Origin: a bacterium
Lineage (GTDB): Bacteria; Desulfobacterota; Binatia; DP-6
Reading direction: 5' to 3'
NCBI GenBank assembly: GCA_026129405.1
Contig: JAHCID010000010.1
Span: 68,122-132,121, forward strand
Length of the DNA stretch: 64,000 nt
The notes under the pieces are model-generated. The model had not been told where the DNA came from, searched no databases, and saw nothing but the letters and a program-made list of their open reading frames with translations. Position 1 is the first letter of the stretch. Each line of letters begins with the position of its first letter. This document shows positions 43,637-53,445 of the stretch, piece by piece. A program made the translations under genes and the position numbers.

Positions 43637-44433
43637 CAGCCGAACCGTCCCGTGATGTAGTCTTCGGTCTCGGGCCGCGCCGGGGTGGTGAAGAGCCGGT
43701 CGGTAGGCCCGAATTCGATGAGGCGGCCGAGGTAGAAGTAGGCGGTGTAGTCCGAGACGCGCGCCGCCTGCTGCATGTTGTGGGTGACGATCACGATCGT
43801 GTAGCGTTCCTTCAGCTCCTGGATCAGCTCCTCGATCTTGGCGGTGGCGATCGGGTCGAGTGCCGACGCGGGCTCGTCCATGAGGAGGACCTCGGGCTCG
43901 ACCGCGAGCGCGCGCGCGATGCAGAGGCGCTGCTGCTGGCCGCCGGAGAGCTCGAGCGCCGACTTCTCCAGCCGATCGGCCACCTCGTCCCACAGCGCCG
44001 CCTGGCGCAGGCTGCGCTCGGCGATCTCCTGGAGCGCATGGCGGTCGCGGATGCCGTGGATACGCGGTCCGAACGCCACGTTCTCGAAGATCGACTTCGG
44101 AAACGGGTTGGACTTCTGGAAGACCATGCCGACCTGGCGGCGGAGCACGACGGGATCGACCTCGGGCGAGTAGATCGGCTGATCGTCGAGGAACACCTGG
44201 CCGTCGATACGCACGTTCGGGATGTGGTCGTTCATGCGGTTGAGGCAGCGCAGGAACGTCGACTTGCCGCATCCCGAGGGCCCGATGAGCGCCGTCACGC
44301 GGTGCTCCGGGATCTCGAGCGAGAGGCGGTCGAGGCCGAGAGAGGGGCCGTAGTGGACGGCGAGATCGCGCACCGACATCTTGATGGAGCAGTCGGACGC
44401 GAGCGGGGCGACGTGGGCGGCGTTGGCGCTCAT
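43636..44433 (-). CDS. pstB: phosphate ABC transporter ATP-binding protein PstB
   Basis: The 265-residue product is the ATPase of the high-affinity phosphate importer. Walker [21 protein letters not shown] is followed by [13 protein letters not shown], typical of PstB. It has Q-loop [20 protein letters not shown], signature [16 protein letters not shown], Walker [17 protein letters not shown] and H-loop [20 protein letters not shown]. It acts with PstA and PstC at the inner membrane. Gap to pstA is 58 bases. Confidence 0.96.
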   Translation of the reverse strand: MSANAAHVAPLASDCSIKMSVRDLAVHYGPSLGLDRLSLEIPEHRVTALIGPSGCGKSTFLRCLNRMNDHIPNVRIDGQVFLDDQPIYSPEVDPVVLRRQVGMVFQKSNPFPKSIFENVAFGPRIHGIRDRHALQEIAERSLRQAALWDEVADRLEKSALELSGGQQQRLCIARALAVEPEVLLMDEPASALDPIATAKIEELIQELKERYTIVIVTHNMQQAARVSDYTAYFYLGRLIEFGPTDRLFTTPARPETEDYITGRFG

Positions 44434-44491
44434 GGGTTCGGACGTTTGCCGAGGATAGACCGGGCTCCCGACGCTGCCAAGGCCGAAAACC

Positions 44492-45397
44492 TCAGTCGAA
44501 GCCGCGCCGCTGGGTGCGGTTGCGGATCACCACCGCGGCGGCGTTCATGGTGATGAGCACGACGAGGAGCACGACGATGCCGGCCGCCGCGTTGACGTGG
44601 AACTCGGCCTGGGGGCGCGAGATCCAGTTGAAGATCTGGATCGGGAGCGCGGTGAACGGCGTCTGGAGGCCGCTCAGCGACAGCTCCGGTACGAAGGCGA
44701 CGTAGGTGAGCGCGCCGATCGTGATCAGCGGCGCCGTCTCGCCGATGGCCCGGGCGAGCGCCAGGATGGTGCCCGTCAGGATGCCGGGGAGGGCGGCCGG
44801 GACGACGAGCCGGCTCACGACCTGCCAGCGGGTGGCCCCGAGCGCGTAGCCGCCCTGGCGCAGCGAATCCGGCACGGCGCGCAGCGCCTCGCGCGACGCG
44901 ATGATGAGGATCGGCATCACCAGAAGCGACATGGTCAGCGACCCGGCGAGCACGCTGCGTCCGCCGGTCAGCGGCTGGAGGAAGCGGACGAACAGCTCGA
45001 GCCCGAGGAGCCCGTAGATCACCGACGGCACGCCGGCGAGGTTCGCGATGTTGATCTCGATGAGCCGCTGGAGCGGGCCGCGCGACGAATACTCCTCGAG
45101 GTAGAGCGCCGCCCCGACGCCGAGGGGAAACGCGAAGCACGCCGTCAGCACGAGCAGCCACAGCGAGCCGATGAACGCCGAGTAGATGCCGGCCTGGCTC
45201 GCGCGGCGCGACGGGAACGAGGTGAGGAACTCCCAGCTGAGCCGGGGAAAACCGTCGGTGAGCACGTCGAGGAGGAGGATCGCGAGGACGCCGACGCCGA
45301 AGAACGTGGCGGCGCGGCCGAGGTGGAGGAACAACCGCTCGATCGTCCGCCGGCGTGCGAGATGCGGATCGTGGGAGGCGATGAGGCGCTTAGGCAT
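44492..45397 (-). CDS. pstA: phosphate ABC transporter permease PstA
   Basis: The 301-residue product is one of the two permeases, with six predicted helices. It has the conserved [20 protein letters not shown] segment and the ATPase-coupling loop ([40 protein letters not shown]). [17 protein letters not shown] follows, as in PstA. The start overlaps the pstC stop by 8 bases, so the two permeases are coupled. Confidence 0.94.
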   Translation of the reverse strand: MPKRLIASHDPHLARRRTIERLFLHLGRAATFFGVGVLAILLLDVLTDGFPRLSWEFLTSFPSRRASQAGIYSAFIGSLWLLVLTACFAFPLGVGAALYLEEYSSRGPLQRLIEINIANLAGVPSVIYGLLGLELFVRFLQPLTGGRSVLAGSLTMSLLVMPILIIASREALRAVPDSLRQGGYALGATRWQVVSRLVVPAALPGILTGTILALARAIGETAPLITIGALTYVAFVPELSLSGLQTPFTALPIQIFNWISRPQAEFHVNAAAGIVVLLVVLITMNAAAVVIRNRTQRRGFD

Positions 45398-46355
45398 ACC
45401 GCTCCCGGTAGCGGCGCACGAGGCGGTCGCCGAGCAGGTTCAGCACGAGGGTCATGAGGAAGAGCGCCATGCCGACCGCGAAGATCGTCTGGTACTCGAG
45501 CGTCCCGTGCGGCGTGTCGCCGAGGCTGACCTGCACGATGTACGCGGTCATGGTCTCGACCGGGACGAACGGGTTCAGGGTCAGGCGCGGGCTCTGGCCC
45601 GCCGCGATCGCGACGATCATGGTCTCGCCGACGGCGCGGGATATGGCGAGGATCACCGCCGCGACGATGCCCGACAGCGCCGCCGGCACCACGATCTTGA
45701 GTGAGACCTCGCAGCGGGTGGAGCCGAGGGCGAGGCCGGCGTCGCGCAGCCCGGTCGGCACGGCGAAGAGGGCGTCCTCGGACAGGGAGATCACGAGCGG
45801 CAGGATCATGACGCCCATGACGAGCCCGGCGCTGAGCGCGTTGAACCCCGAGATGTCCGGGAAGATCAGCTTCAGCATCGGGGTGACGAAGAGCAGCGCG
45901 AAGTAGCCGTAGACGACGGTGGGTACGCCGGCCAGCACCTCGAGGATCGGCTTCAGCGTCCGGCGCGTCTTCGGCGCGGCGAACTCGCTGAGATAGATCG
46001 CCGCGAGAAGCCCGATCGGTAGCGCGACGGCGAGCGCGATGGCCGAGGTGAGGACCGTCGCGCTCGCCAGCACGAGGATGCCGAAGTGCTTGTCGACGAA
46101 GAGCGGCGTCCACTGGGTGTCGGTGAGGAAGCGCCAGAGCGACACCTCGCGGAAGAAGCTCACGGTCTCGAAAACCAGGACGCCGACGATGCCGAGCGTG
46201 GTGAGAATGGTGACGGCGCTGGTGCCGAACAGGGCCAACCGGACGAGCTCCTCGAAGACCCGCCGTCCGAGCGGCTGGGCCCCCCGCGCCTGTGGACGCG
46301 ACGGGAGGGGCAGCACGGTTCGCGGCGCGGAGGCGGGAGTGGCGGAGCGAGTCAT
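45390..46355 (-). CDS. pstC: phosphate ABC transporter permease PstC
   Basis: The product of 321 residues has the PstC pattern: a first helix ([20 protein letters not shown]), [51 protein letters not shown]. The coupling loop is [20 protein letters not shown], followed by [20 protein letters not shown]. An in-frame ATG 18 codons upstream overlaps the pstS stop and could be the real start; the residues between are Pro/Arg-rich. Confidence 0.94.
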   Translation of the reverse strand: MTRSATPASAPRTVLPLPSRPQARGAQPLGRRVFEELVRLALFGTSAVTILTTLGIVGVLVFETVSFFREVSLWRFLTDTQWTPLFVDKHFGILVLASATVLTSAIALAVALPIGLLAAIYLSEFAAPKTRRTLKPILEVLAGVPTVVYGYFALLFVTPMLKLIFPDISGFNALSAGLVMGVMILPLVISLSEDALFAVPTGLRDAGLALGSTRCEVSLKIVVPAALSGIVAAVILAISRAVGETMIVAIAAGQSPRLTLNPFVPVETMTAYIVQVSLGDTPHGTLEYQTIFAVGMALFLMTLVLNLLGDRLVRRYRERYA

Positions 46356-46408
46356 CCGGGGTCTCGCGAGAGGTCGCGGGAGGGTACCCGGTTCGGCACC
46401 AGGCTGCA

Positions 46409-47419
46409 TCAGTGGGCTTTCTCCTTCGAGAGGAGGTCGACGACGGTCACGCCGACCTGGGAGCCCTTGCCTTCGAAGACCGACCCGGTGACGCGCTTCT
46501 CCAGGCGGGTCTTGGCGAGCGCATAGGCTTCGGCCGGGAGCGGGATGTAGCCGACCTCCTTCACGAGGGCACCGGCCTGCGCCAGGTAGAAGTCGATGAA
46601 GGCCTTCACCTGCGGCTTCTCGAGCGACTTCGTGCTGACGTAGATGAAGAGCGGACGCGCCAGCGGCTGATAGGTTCCCTTCTCGACGGTCTCGGGCGAA
46701 GGGAGGATGCAGCCGGCGCCGTTGGCGTCGTTCTCGTCGTCGATGGCCACGAGCTTCAGCTTCGACTGGTTCTCCTCGTAGTACGCGAAGCCGAAGAAGC
46801 CGAGGGCCAGGGGATCGGTGGCGATGCCCTGCACGATCACGTTGTCGTCCTCGCTCGACTGGAAGTCGCCGCGGCTCGCGTGCTCCTTCCCGACGATCGC
46901 CTCCGTGAAGTAGTCGTACGTGCCGGAGTCGACGCCGGGACCGAGGAGGTGGATGTCCTTGTCCGGCCAGCCGGGCCGCACCTGGCTCCACTTCGTGATC
47001 TTGCCTTGGGCCTCGGGCTCCCAGATCGTCTTCAGCTCCTTGACGGTCATGCAGGTGGCCCAGTCGTTCTTCGGGTTCACCATGATCGCGAGACCGTCGT
47101 AGGCGATCGGCAGCTCGACGTACTCGATCCCGGCCTTGCCGCACTGCTCGACCTCGGTCGGCTTGATCGGCCGCGAGGCGTCGGAGACGTCGGTCTCGCC
47201 GGCGCAGAACTTCTTGAAGCCGCCGCCGGTACCGGAGATGCCGACCGTCACCTGTGTCTTCGGGGTCGTCTTCTGGAACTCCTCGGCGACCGCTTCCGTG
47301 ATCGGGAAGACGGTGCTGGAGCCATCGACGGCGACCCGGCTCTGCGCCATCGCGCGACCGGGGGCCATGCTGCCGACGGCAGCCGCCAGGGTGAGAGCCG
47401 CAACCACTCGCTGGGTCAT
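46409..47419 (-). CDS. pstS: periplasmic phosphate-binding protein PstS
   Basis: The 336-residue product has a signal peptide ([20 protein letters not shown], cleaved near AMA-QS). Phosphate-binding loops follow: [46 protein letters not shown] and [14 protein letters not shown]. It captures phosphate in the periplasm for PstCAB. It is the first gene of the operon and is transcribed from the AT-richer divergent region shared with the porin gene. Confidence 0.96.
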   Translation of the reverse strand: MTQRVVAALTLAAAVGSMAPGRAMAQSRVAVDGSSTVFPITEAVAEEFQKTTPKTQVTVGISGTGGGFKKFCAGETDVSDASRPIKPTEVEQCGKAGIEYVELPIAYDGLAIMVNPKNDWATCMTVKELKTIWEPEAQGKITKWSQVRPGWPDKDIHLLGPGVDSGTYDYFTEAIVGKEHASRGDFQSSEDDNVIVQGIATDPLALGFFGFAYYEENQSKLKLVAIDDENDANGAGCILPSPETVEKGTYQPLARPLFIYVSTKSLEKPQVKAFIDFYLAQAGALVKEVGYIPLPAEAYALAKTRLEKRVTGSVFEGKGSQVGVTVVDLLSKEKAH

Positions 47420-47751
47420 TCGCTAGTCCTCCGCTACTGCGTCCACCGCCCCAAGCGCCGGTTGCCCGGTAACTCGTGAGCGCGGGGCCTCGATCGGGCC
47501 CGGTCCGGGGGTCGTCGTGAGTCGGCAGGACGGCGGGGACACGTTTCCCTGCTCGTCGAAGCGGCCTCCCATTGCCGCCGAGGTACCAGCGTCGTGTTTC
47601 AATTCTGTTACGACGCGGTGAATACACCGAAATCCTGCCCGTATTTCCTCGTGAACTCTCCAGCCTGCCGTGTGCGATGTGTTACGCGCCTGTTTCCGTC
47701 GGGGAAATGCGGCTCCGGCGGTCGTGACCTTACGAAAGGAGCGACGAAGTC
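47420..47751 (+). promoter_or_regulatory. divergent promoter region between pstS and the phosphate porin
   Basis: This 332-base gap has no gene. Bases about 47595-47720 are clearly AT-richer than the surroundings. They contain TTTCAATTCTGTTACGAC, GGTGAATACACC (GTGAA at 47618), CGTGAACTCTCC (GTGAA at 47651, 33 bases away, three 11-base periods) and GATGTGTTACGC. The GTGAA and GTTAC elements resemble PhoB half-sites seen in reverse orientation. A good Shine-Dalgarno (GAAAGGAGCG) precedes the porin ATG. Phosphate-controlled divergent promoters are expected here; exact sites are not proven. Confidence 0.5.
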
Positions 47752-49125
47752 ATGGGGGGACGGACATGGACGGCCGTGGTCCTCGCCGCGACGGTGCTGA
47801 CGGGCGCTGCGCAGGGGGAATCCAACGTCGAGCGACGCCTGCGCGAGCTCGAGGAGACGGTCAGGAGGCAGGCGGCGGAGATACAGACGCTTCGTGAGGA
47901 GCTGCATGACAGGCCGCCCGAAGCGGCGGCGCAGCCGGCGGTGCCCGCCGGGCCGACGTCGCCGAAGGTGGCCGAGGCCGAGCAGGCCATCGCGAAGCAG
48001 AAGGAGGAGGCGGTCGCCAAGGGCGCGCTGCCCGGCTGGGTCAACTACCAGATCGGCAAGGGCTTCACCTTCCAGACCGCGGACGACCGCTTCAAGCTGA
48101 GCCTCTACAACCGTCTCCAGGCCCGCTACTCCTACATCGACGGCGAGGACCTCCCCGGGCTCGACGACACCAGCGGGTTCGAGGTCCGGCGCATGAAGAC
48201 CGTCTTCGAGGGCCACGCCTTCGACCCGTCCCTGCTCTTCAAGGTGCAGGTGAACTGGGTGGCGGACACGATCCTCGAGGACGCCTATCTGCACTGGATC
48301 CCGCGCAAGTACGCCGGCGTCCAGGTCGGTCAGTACAAGGTGCCGTTCAACCGCCAGCAGCTGACGTCGTCGGGCGCGCTCCAGTTCGTCGAGCGCTCGA
48401 TCGCCGACAACTTCTTCACGCCGGCGCGCGACCGCGGCGTCACCCTCACGGGGAGCTGGTTCGGCGAGAAGCAGGACCTGCTCGAGTGGAACGCCGGCAT
48501 CTTCAACGGCAACGGCATCAACGGCATGCCGAACGAGAACAGCGATCACATGGCGGCCGGCCGCCTGCTGTGGATGCCGCTCGGCGCGTTCAAGTACTAC
48601 GTCGAGTCCGACGTCGACGACACGCCGGAGCCGCGGCTCGGTATCGGCGCCGCGTACCTCTACAACTCGCAGGCCGACACCGGCGCCGGCAACACCGCCC
48701 GCATCCTCTCGTCCTCGCGCCTGGGCGGCGATTGGGACCCCCCGATCGACGGGCGGGTCGACGTCGTCCAGGCGACGTTCGACACGCAGCTCAAGTGGCG
48801 CGGGCTGTCGGTGCTCGGCGACTACTACTGGGCCGAGGGCGATCCGAACGACCGCTCCACGCACAGCGCGCAGGGCTACAACACGCAGATCGGCTACTTC
48901 ATCCTCCCGAAGAAGCTCGAGGCGGCGTTCCGGTGGTCGTGGGTCAACCGCGACCTCCAGACCTCACGCGCCAGCATGCGCGAGATCGGCGGCGCGCTCG
49001 GCTACTTCTTCCTCGCGCACAACCTGAAGCTCCAGGGCGACATCCGCTCGCTCCGCGAGGAGTTTCCGGGTGCACCGAGGGAGGACTCGCTGGAGTACCG
49101 GCTCCAGCTCCAGGCGATCTTCTGA
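47752..49125 (+). CDS. phosphate-selective porin, OprO/OprP family
   Basis: The 457-residue product has a signal peptide (WTAVVLAATVLTGAAQG), a short coiled coil (NVERRLRELEETVRRQAAEI) and a linker. A 16-strand porin-type domain follows with GFEVRRMKTVFEGHAF, FKVQVNWVADTILEDAYLHW, GVQVGQYKVPFNRQQLTSSG and FVERSIADNFFTPARDRGVT, the family core. It ends in RLQLQAIF with the terminal Phe of outer-membrane barrels. Divergent orientation from pstS supports a role in phosphate uptake across the outer membrane. Confidence 0.9.
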   Translation: MGGRTWTAVVLAATVLTGAAQGESNVERRLRELEETVRRQAAEIQTLREELHDRPPEAAAQPAVPAGPTSPKVAEAEQAIAKQKEEAVAKGALPGWVNYQIGKGFTFQTADDRFKLSLYNRLQARYSYIDGEDLPGLDDTSGFEVRRMKTVFEGHAFDPSLLFKVQVNWVADTILEDAYLHWIPRKYAGVQVGQYKVPFNRQQLTSSGALQFVERSIADNFFTPARDRGVTLTGSWFGEKQDLLEWNAGIFNGNGINGMPNENSDHMAAGRLLWMPLGAFKYYVESDVDDTPEPRLGIGAAYLYNSQADTGAGNTARILSSSRLGGDWDPPIDGRVDVVQATFDTQLKWRGLSVLGDYYWAEGDPNDRSTHSAQGYNTQIGYFILPKKLEAAFRWSWVNRDLQTSRASMREIGGALGYFFLAHNLKLQGDIRSLREEFPGAPREDSLEYRLQLQAIF

Positions 49126-49132
49126 CGGCGGC

Positions 49133-49164
49133 GGCCGCCGGCGCGTCTTGCCGCGCCGGCGGCC
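49133..49164 (+). terminator. strong GC hairpin after the porin gene
   Basis: A perfect 13-base inverted repeat (GGCCGCCGGCGCG / CGCGCCGGCGGCC) with a 6-base loop begins 7 bases after the porin stop. No U-run follows, so it is either an atypical terminator or an mRNA-stabilising 3' structure. Confidence 0.55.
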
Positions 49165-49182
49165 ACCGCCGATGATGCCGGC

Positions 49183-50070
49183 ATGCGAGTCGGCGTCGTC
49201 GGTCTCGGGATCATGGGCGCGCCCATGGCGCGCAACTGCCTGCGCGCGGGACACGCGGTCACGGTACACACCCGCACGCGCGCGCGGGCGGTGCCGCTGC
49301 TCGACGAGGGCGCGGTCTGGGCCGACGATGCGGCCGCCGTCGCGCGCGCGGCCGACGTGGTGATCACCTGTCTGCCGGACGGACCCGACGTCGCGCAGGT
49401 CGTGTGCGGTGCGAACGGCGTCCTCGCGGGGGCGGCGGGGCCCCTCGTCGTCGTCGACACCAGCACCATCGCGCCGGCCATCGCGCGCGACCTCGCCGCG
49501 CGATGTGCGGGGCACGCCGTCGACTTCCTCGATGCCCCGGTGTCGGGCGGCGACAAGGGTGCGATCGCCGGCACGCTGTCGATCATGGTCGGCGGCGACG
49601 CCGCGGCGTTGGAGCGCGCGCGGCCCGTGCTCCAGGCGATCGGCAGGACCATCACGCACATGGGCGGGCCGGGGCAGGGGCAGATGACGAAGCTGGTGAA
49701 CCAGGTCGTCGGTGCGTGCACGTTGGCGGCGGTCGCCGAGGGCGTGCACCTCGCGGCGCGCGCGGGGCTCGATCCGGACGCGGTGGTGGCGGCGGTCGGG
49801 AGCGGCGCGGCGTCCTCGTGGATGATGCAGCACCTCGCGCCACGCATGCAGCGTCACGACTTCGCGCCGGGGTTCATGGTGCGGCTCCAGCAGAAGGACC
49901 TGCGCCTCGCGCTCGCCGCGGCGGCCGACGTCGGGGCGCCGCTGCCGGCAACGGCGCTCGTGCAGCAGCTCTTCGCCGCCGTCGAGGCGCAGGGCGGCAG
50001 CGACCTCGGCACGCAGGCGCTGGTCTCGGCGCTGGAGGCGCTCGCGGGCGTGCCCCTGCACTCCGCTTGA
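49183..50070 (+). CDS. 3-hydroxyisobutyrate dehydrogenase-family NAD(P)-dependent protein
   Basis: The 295-residue product is a beta-hydroxyacid dehydrogenase. It has N-terminal VGVVGLGIMGAPMARNCLRA (Rossmann loop), VVDTSTIAPAIARDLAAR, the substrate-binding DFLDAPVSGGDKGAIAGTLS, GGPGQGQMTKLVNQVVGACT with the catalytic Lys, and the C-terminal helical domain. HTRTRARA after the second strand hints at NADP(H). Substrate not determinable. The stop is 31 bases before the F420-type gene. Confidence 0.88.
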   Translation: MRVGVVGLGIMGAPMARNCLRAGHAVTVHTRTRARAVPLLDEGAVWADDAAAVARAADVVITCLPDGPDVAQVVCGANGVLAGAAGPLVVVDTSTIAPAIARDLAARCAGHAVDFLDAPVSGGDKGAIAGTLSIMVGGDAAALERARPVLQAIGRTITHMGGPGQGQMTKLVNQVVGACTLAAVAEGVHLAARAGLDPDAVVAAVGSGAASSWMMQHLAPRMQRHDFAPGFMVRLQQKDLRLALAAAADVGAPLPATALVQQLFAAVEAQGGSDLGTQALVSALEALAGVPLHSA

Positions 50071-50101
50071 CCGCACTGCGCGCGGTCGAGTACCCGGCCG
50101 C

Positions 50102-51121
50102 ATGCAGCTCGACACCGGTCTCAGCCTGAGCGACATCCGTGTGGCGGGGGAGCAGGCGCGCGCCGCCGAGGCGTTCGGCTGGGACGGCGTCTGGACGGCG
50201 GAAGCGGGGCACGACCCCTTCCTCCCGTGCGTCGCCGCGGCGACGGCGACCGAGCGCGTCTCGATCGGCACCAACATCGCCGTCGCGTTCCCGCGCAGCC
50301 CGCTGGTGCACGCGCAGATGGCGTGGGACCTCCAGGCGCTGTCGCGCGGCCGCTTCGTCCTCGGCCTCGGCACCCAGGTGAAGGGACACAACGAGCGCCG
50401 CTACTCGACGAAATGGACGCCGCCGGGGCCGCGCCTGCGCGAGATGATCCAGCTGATCCGGCACATCTGGGACGTCTGGCAGAACGGCACGCGGCCGCAC
50501 TTCGCCGGCGAGCACTACCAGTTCAGCCTGATGACGCCGTTCTTCAGCCCCGGGCCGATCGAGTGGCCGAAGATCCCGATCTACATCGCCGGCGTGAACC
50601 CGTACGTGCTGCGGCTCGCCGGCGAGCTCTGCGACGGCCTCCATGCCCATCCGTTCCACTCCGCGAAGTACCTCCGCGAGACCGTGCTCCCGAACGTCGA
50701 GGCGGGCGCCCGCAAGACGGGCCGGCAGCGCAGCGACTGTGCCATCGCCACGACCGGGTTCGTCATCAGCGGCCGCACGCGCGACGACTTCGGCCCTGCG
50801 CGCGCGCTCGTGCGCCAGCAGATCTCCTTCTACGCGTCGACGCGCGCCTATGCTCCGGTGCTCGAGGCGCACGGCTGGGGCGATCTCTCCCGGCGTCTCG
50901 GCGAGAAGGCCGCGACCGGCGACTGGGGCGGCATGGCCGAGCTCGTCACCGACGAGATGCTGGCCGTGTATGCGACGGAAGGCACGTGGGACGAGCTGCC
51001 CGGTCTGCTGAAGCGGAAGTACGACGGCCTCGTCGACCGCCTCGGACTCTACGCGATGCCGGGCATCCTCCCCGAGGGCACGGCGCTGGGTGAGCTCGTG
51101 CGGGCGATCCGAACCGCCTGA
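50102..51121 (+). CDS. F420-type luciferase-like oxidoreductase
   Basis: The 339-residue product is a (beta/alpha)8 luciferase-like monooxygenase-family protein. It has AAEAFGWDGVWTAEAGHDPF, RVSIGTNIAVAFPRSPLVHA, LQALSRGRFVLGLGTQVKGH, and the family segment GEHYQFSLMTPFF. The layout matches the group annotated as F420-dependent oxidoreductases; use of F420 rather than FMN is inferred. It may form a small catabolic operon with the preceding dehydrogenase. Confidence 0.85.
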   Translation: MQLDTGLSLSDIRVAGEQARAAEAFGWDGVWTAEAGHDPFLPCVAAATATERVSIGTNIAVAFPRSPLVHAQMAWDLQALSRGRFVLGLGTQVKGHNERRYSTKWTPPGPRLREMIQLIRHIWDVWQNGTRPHFAGEHYQFSLMTPFFSPGPIEWPKIPIYIAGVNPYVLRLAGELCDGLHAHPFHSAKYLRETVLPNVEAGARKTGRQRSDCAIATTGFVISGRTRDDFGPARALVRQQISFYASTRAYAPVLEAHGWGDLSRRLGEKAATGDWGGMAELVTDEMLAVYATEGTWDELPGLLKRKYDGLVDRLGLYAMPGILPEGTALGELVRAIRTA

Positions 51122-51125
51122 CGGG

Positions 51126-51701
51126 TCAGCGGCGAAAGGGCAGCAGCGCCGGCACGCGCTCGGCATAGCGCTCCCACCTGGCGCCGAGCGCCTCGTGCAG
51201 GACGCGGTCCTCGAGCCGCACCTTCACGCCGACGCCGACGCCCAGCCCGATCGCCGCGCACAGCACCGCCCACGAGGGATGCGCCAGCAGCGTCCCGACG
51301 GCGAGCAGCACGATCGCCAGATACAGCGGATGCCGCACGACGCGGTAGGCGCCGTCGGTGACCAGGCGGTGGTCGTCGCGCACGGTCACCACCGCCGACC
51401 AGTGGCGTCCGAGCGTGCGCCGTGCATGCAGGTGCAAGGCGAGCCCGGCGGCGACGAGGCCGAGGCCGAGGAGCGCCGGCAGCGGGTGGAACGCCAGCCG
51501 CCCGCCGCTCGCCCGCTCGAGCCAGGCCATGCCGGCCAGCAGCAGCGCGAAGAGCACGCCGCGCACCGCCGCCGGCGGGTTCCAGCTGCGCACCTGCGCC
51601 GCCCCCACCACCGGGACGCGCCGCGCCTGACGGAACGTGTCCACCGCGAGCACCACCCAGGCCGCCACGAGGAGCGCGTCCGTACCCTGCGCCGCCGTCA
51701 C
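51126..51701 (-). CDS. isoprenylcysteine carboxylmethyltransferase-like membrane protein
   Basis: The 191-residue product has four to five hydrophobic segments and the ICMT/NnrU-like C-terminal signature GAYRVVRHPLYLAIVLLAVG, followed by KVRLEDRVLHEALGARWERY. Such proteins methylate small or lipid-like substrates using S-adenosylmethionine, or are uncharacterised. The GTG at 51701 is chosen because it begins the first helix; the frame extends 24 codons further. It converges with the F420-type gene (4 bases between stops). Confidence 0.75.
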   Translation of the reverse strand: MTAAQGTDALLVAAWVVLAVDTFRQARRVPVVGAAQVRSWNPPAAVRGVLFALLLAGMAWLERASGGRLAFHPLPALLGLGLVAAGLALHLHARRTLGRHWSAVVTVRDDHRLVTDGAYRVVRHPLYLAIVLLAVGTLLAHPSWAVLCAAIGLGVGVGVKVRLEDRVLHEALGARWERYAERVPALLPFRR

Positions 51702-51790
51702 CGCCCGCCGCCTAGACCGTCGTCGGGACGGCGTCAAACCATACGGGCTCGGTTGCCACCGCGGACCGGCCATGGAACACCCGAAGGATC

Positions 51791-52327
51791 ATGGCCGTGC
51801 TGAAGGTCGCGCATCTCGGACATCCCATCCTGCGTCTGGTCGCGGAGCCCGTGCCGCCCGCGGCGATCGGCTCGCGCGAGATCCAGCAGCTGATCGACGA
51901 CATGCTCGACACCATGGAGGACGAGGACGGCGCCGGCCTGGCTGCGCCGCAGGTGCACGTGTCGAAGCGCATCGTCATCTACGGCGTGCGCCACAATCCG
52001 CGCTATCCCGACGCCGACGACGTGCCGCTGACGGTCCTCGTGAACCCCGTCGTCAGCCCGGTCGGCACCGCGCAGGAGGAGGGCTGGGAGGGCTGCCTCA
52101 GCGTGCCCGACCTCCGCGGCATGGTGCCGCGCTTCACGCGCGTGACGGTCGAGGCGCTCGGGCGCGACGGCGAGCCGCTGCGCTTCACGGCCGAGGACTT
52201 CCACGCCCGCGTCGTGCAGCACGAGTGCGATCACCTCGACGGCAAGGTCTACCTCGACCGCATGCCGTCGATGGACACGCTGACGTTCCTCCCCGAGTTC
52301 CATCGCTACTGGCTGCGCCGCGAGTGA
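51791..52327 (+). CDS. def: peptide deformylase
   Basis: The 178-residue product removes the formyl group from nascent proteins. Motif 1 is GAGLAAPQV (Gln54), motif 2 EGCLSVP (Cys102, metal ligand), motif 3 QHECDHLDG (His144, Glu145, His148). All catalytic residues are present. The stop overlaps the GTG of the ThiO-like gene. It is not next to fmt, a common partner; a second def gene elsewhere is possible. Confidence 0.95.
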   Translation: MAVLKVAHLGHPILRLVAEPVPPAAIGSREIQQLIDDMLDTMEDEDGAGLAAPQVHVSKRIVIYGVRHNPRYPDADDVPLTVLVNPVVSPVGTAQEEGWEGCLSVPDLRGMVPRFTRVTVEALGRDGEPLRFTAEDFHARVVQHECDHLDGKVYLDRMPSMDTLTFLPEFHRYWLRRE

Positions 52328-53445
52328 GCGCGAGCGGCGCCGACGTCGTCGTGCTGGGCGGCGGGATCGTCGGCTGCGCGATCGCACGCGAGCTGGCGCG
52401 GCGGGGTGCGGACGTCGTCGTCGTCGAGCGCGGCGAGCCGGCGGCGGAGGCGACGCGGGCTGCCGCCGGGATGGTCGCGCCGCAGGCCGAGACCGACGCG
52501 GCGGGGCCGGTGCTCCGCCTCGGCGTCGCGAGCCGCGACCGCTACCCCGCATGGGTCACGGCGATCGAGGCCGAGAGCGGCATCGACGTCGCGTTCCGCA
52601 CCGACGGCATCCTCTACGTCGCGCGCTGGCCGGGCGACGCGCGCGTGCTGGCGGCGCGCGCCCGATGGCAGCGTGCCGCGGGCCTGCGCGTCCGGCAGGT
52701 GAGCGCGGCGGCCGCGCGGCGCCGCGTGCCGGCGTTGCCGCGCGACCTGCCGCTCGCGCTGCATTTCCCCGACGACCATCGCGTCGACAACGAGCGCCTC
52801 GGGGCAGCGGTGGCGCGTGCGGCGGAGCGGGCGGGCGTCCGCCTGCGGACGCACACGGCGGTGCGCGCGATTCGCGCCCGGCGGGGTACCGTCGTCGGCA
52901 TCGACACCGATCGGGGTCGCCTGGAAGCGCGCGCGGTGGTGAATGCGGCGGGTGCCTGGGCCGCTCGCATCGCACTGCCGCGCGGCAGCGCGGCGCCGCC
53001 GGTGTTCCCGGTCCGCGGGCAGATGCTCGTGCTGCATGCGCCGGGCGCGCTGCCGCTGCCGCTCTACTCGCGGCGCGTGTACCTCGTGCCGCGCCTCGAC
53101 GGCCGCATCCTCGTCGGGGCCACGCGCGAGCCGGCCGAGCTCGACAAGCGGGTGACGCTGGCCGGCGCCGCGACGCTCCTCGCCGCGGCCCATGCGCTCG
53201 TGCCGGGACTCGGAGCCGCGGCCCTGGTCGGCCATTGGGCGGGGCTGCGCCCGGGCACGCCCGACGGACGGCCGATCCTCGGCCCCGCGCCCGATCTCGC
53301 GGGACTGTGGCTCGCGACCGGGCACTACCGGCACGGCATCCTGCTCGCGCCGGCGACGGCCGAGGCGATCGCCGACCTGGTGACCGGCGGTCGCACGGCG
53401 CTGCCGATCGTCGGCATGGCGCCGCGGCGCTTCGCGCGGGGCTAG
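52324..53445 (+). CDS. thiO: glycine oxidase ThiO-like FAD enzyme
   Basis: The 373-residue product is a DAO-family FAD oxidoreductase. It has VVVLGGGIVGCAIARELARR, VVVERGEPAAEATRAAAGMV, HFPDDHRVDNERLGAAVARA, and the C-terminal HWAGLRPGTPDGRPILGPAP and ATGHYRHGILLAPATAEAIA. The last two are typical of ThiO, which makes iminoglycine for thiamin thiazole. A D-amino acid dehydrogenase role cannot be excluded because no thi genes are adjacent. The GTG start overlaps def; it converges with the RNase G gene and overlaps its stop. Confidence 0.82.
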   Translation: MSASGADVVVLGGGIVGCAIARELARRGADVVVVERGEPAAEATRAAAGMVAPQAETDAAGPVLRLGVASRDRYPAWVTAIEAESGIDVAFRTDGILYVARWPGDARVLAARARWQRAAGLRVRQVSAAAARRRVPALPRDLPLALHFPDDHRVDNERLGAAVARAAERAGVRLRTHTAVRAIRARRGTVVGIDTDRGRLEARAVVNAAGAWAARIALPRGSAAPPVFPVRGQMLVLHAPGALPLPLYSRRVYLVPRLDGRILVGATREPAELDKRVTLAGAATLLAAAHALVPGLGAAALVGHWAGLRPGTPDGRPILGPAPDLAGLWLATGHYRHGILLAPATAEAIADLVTGGRTALPIVGMAPRRFARG

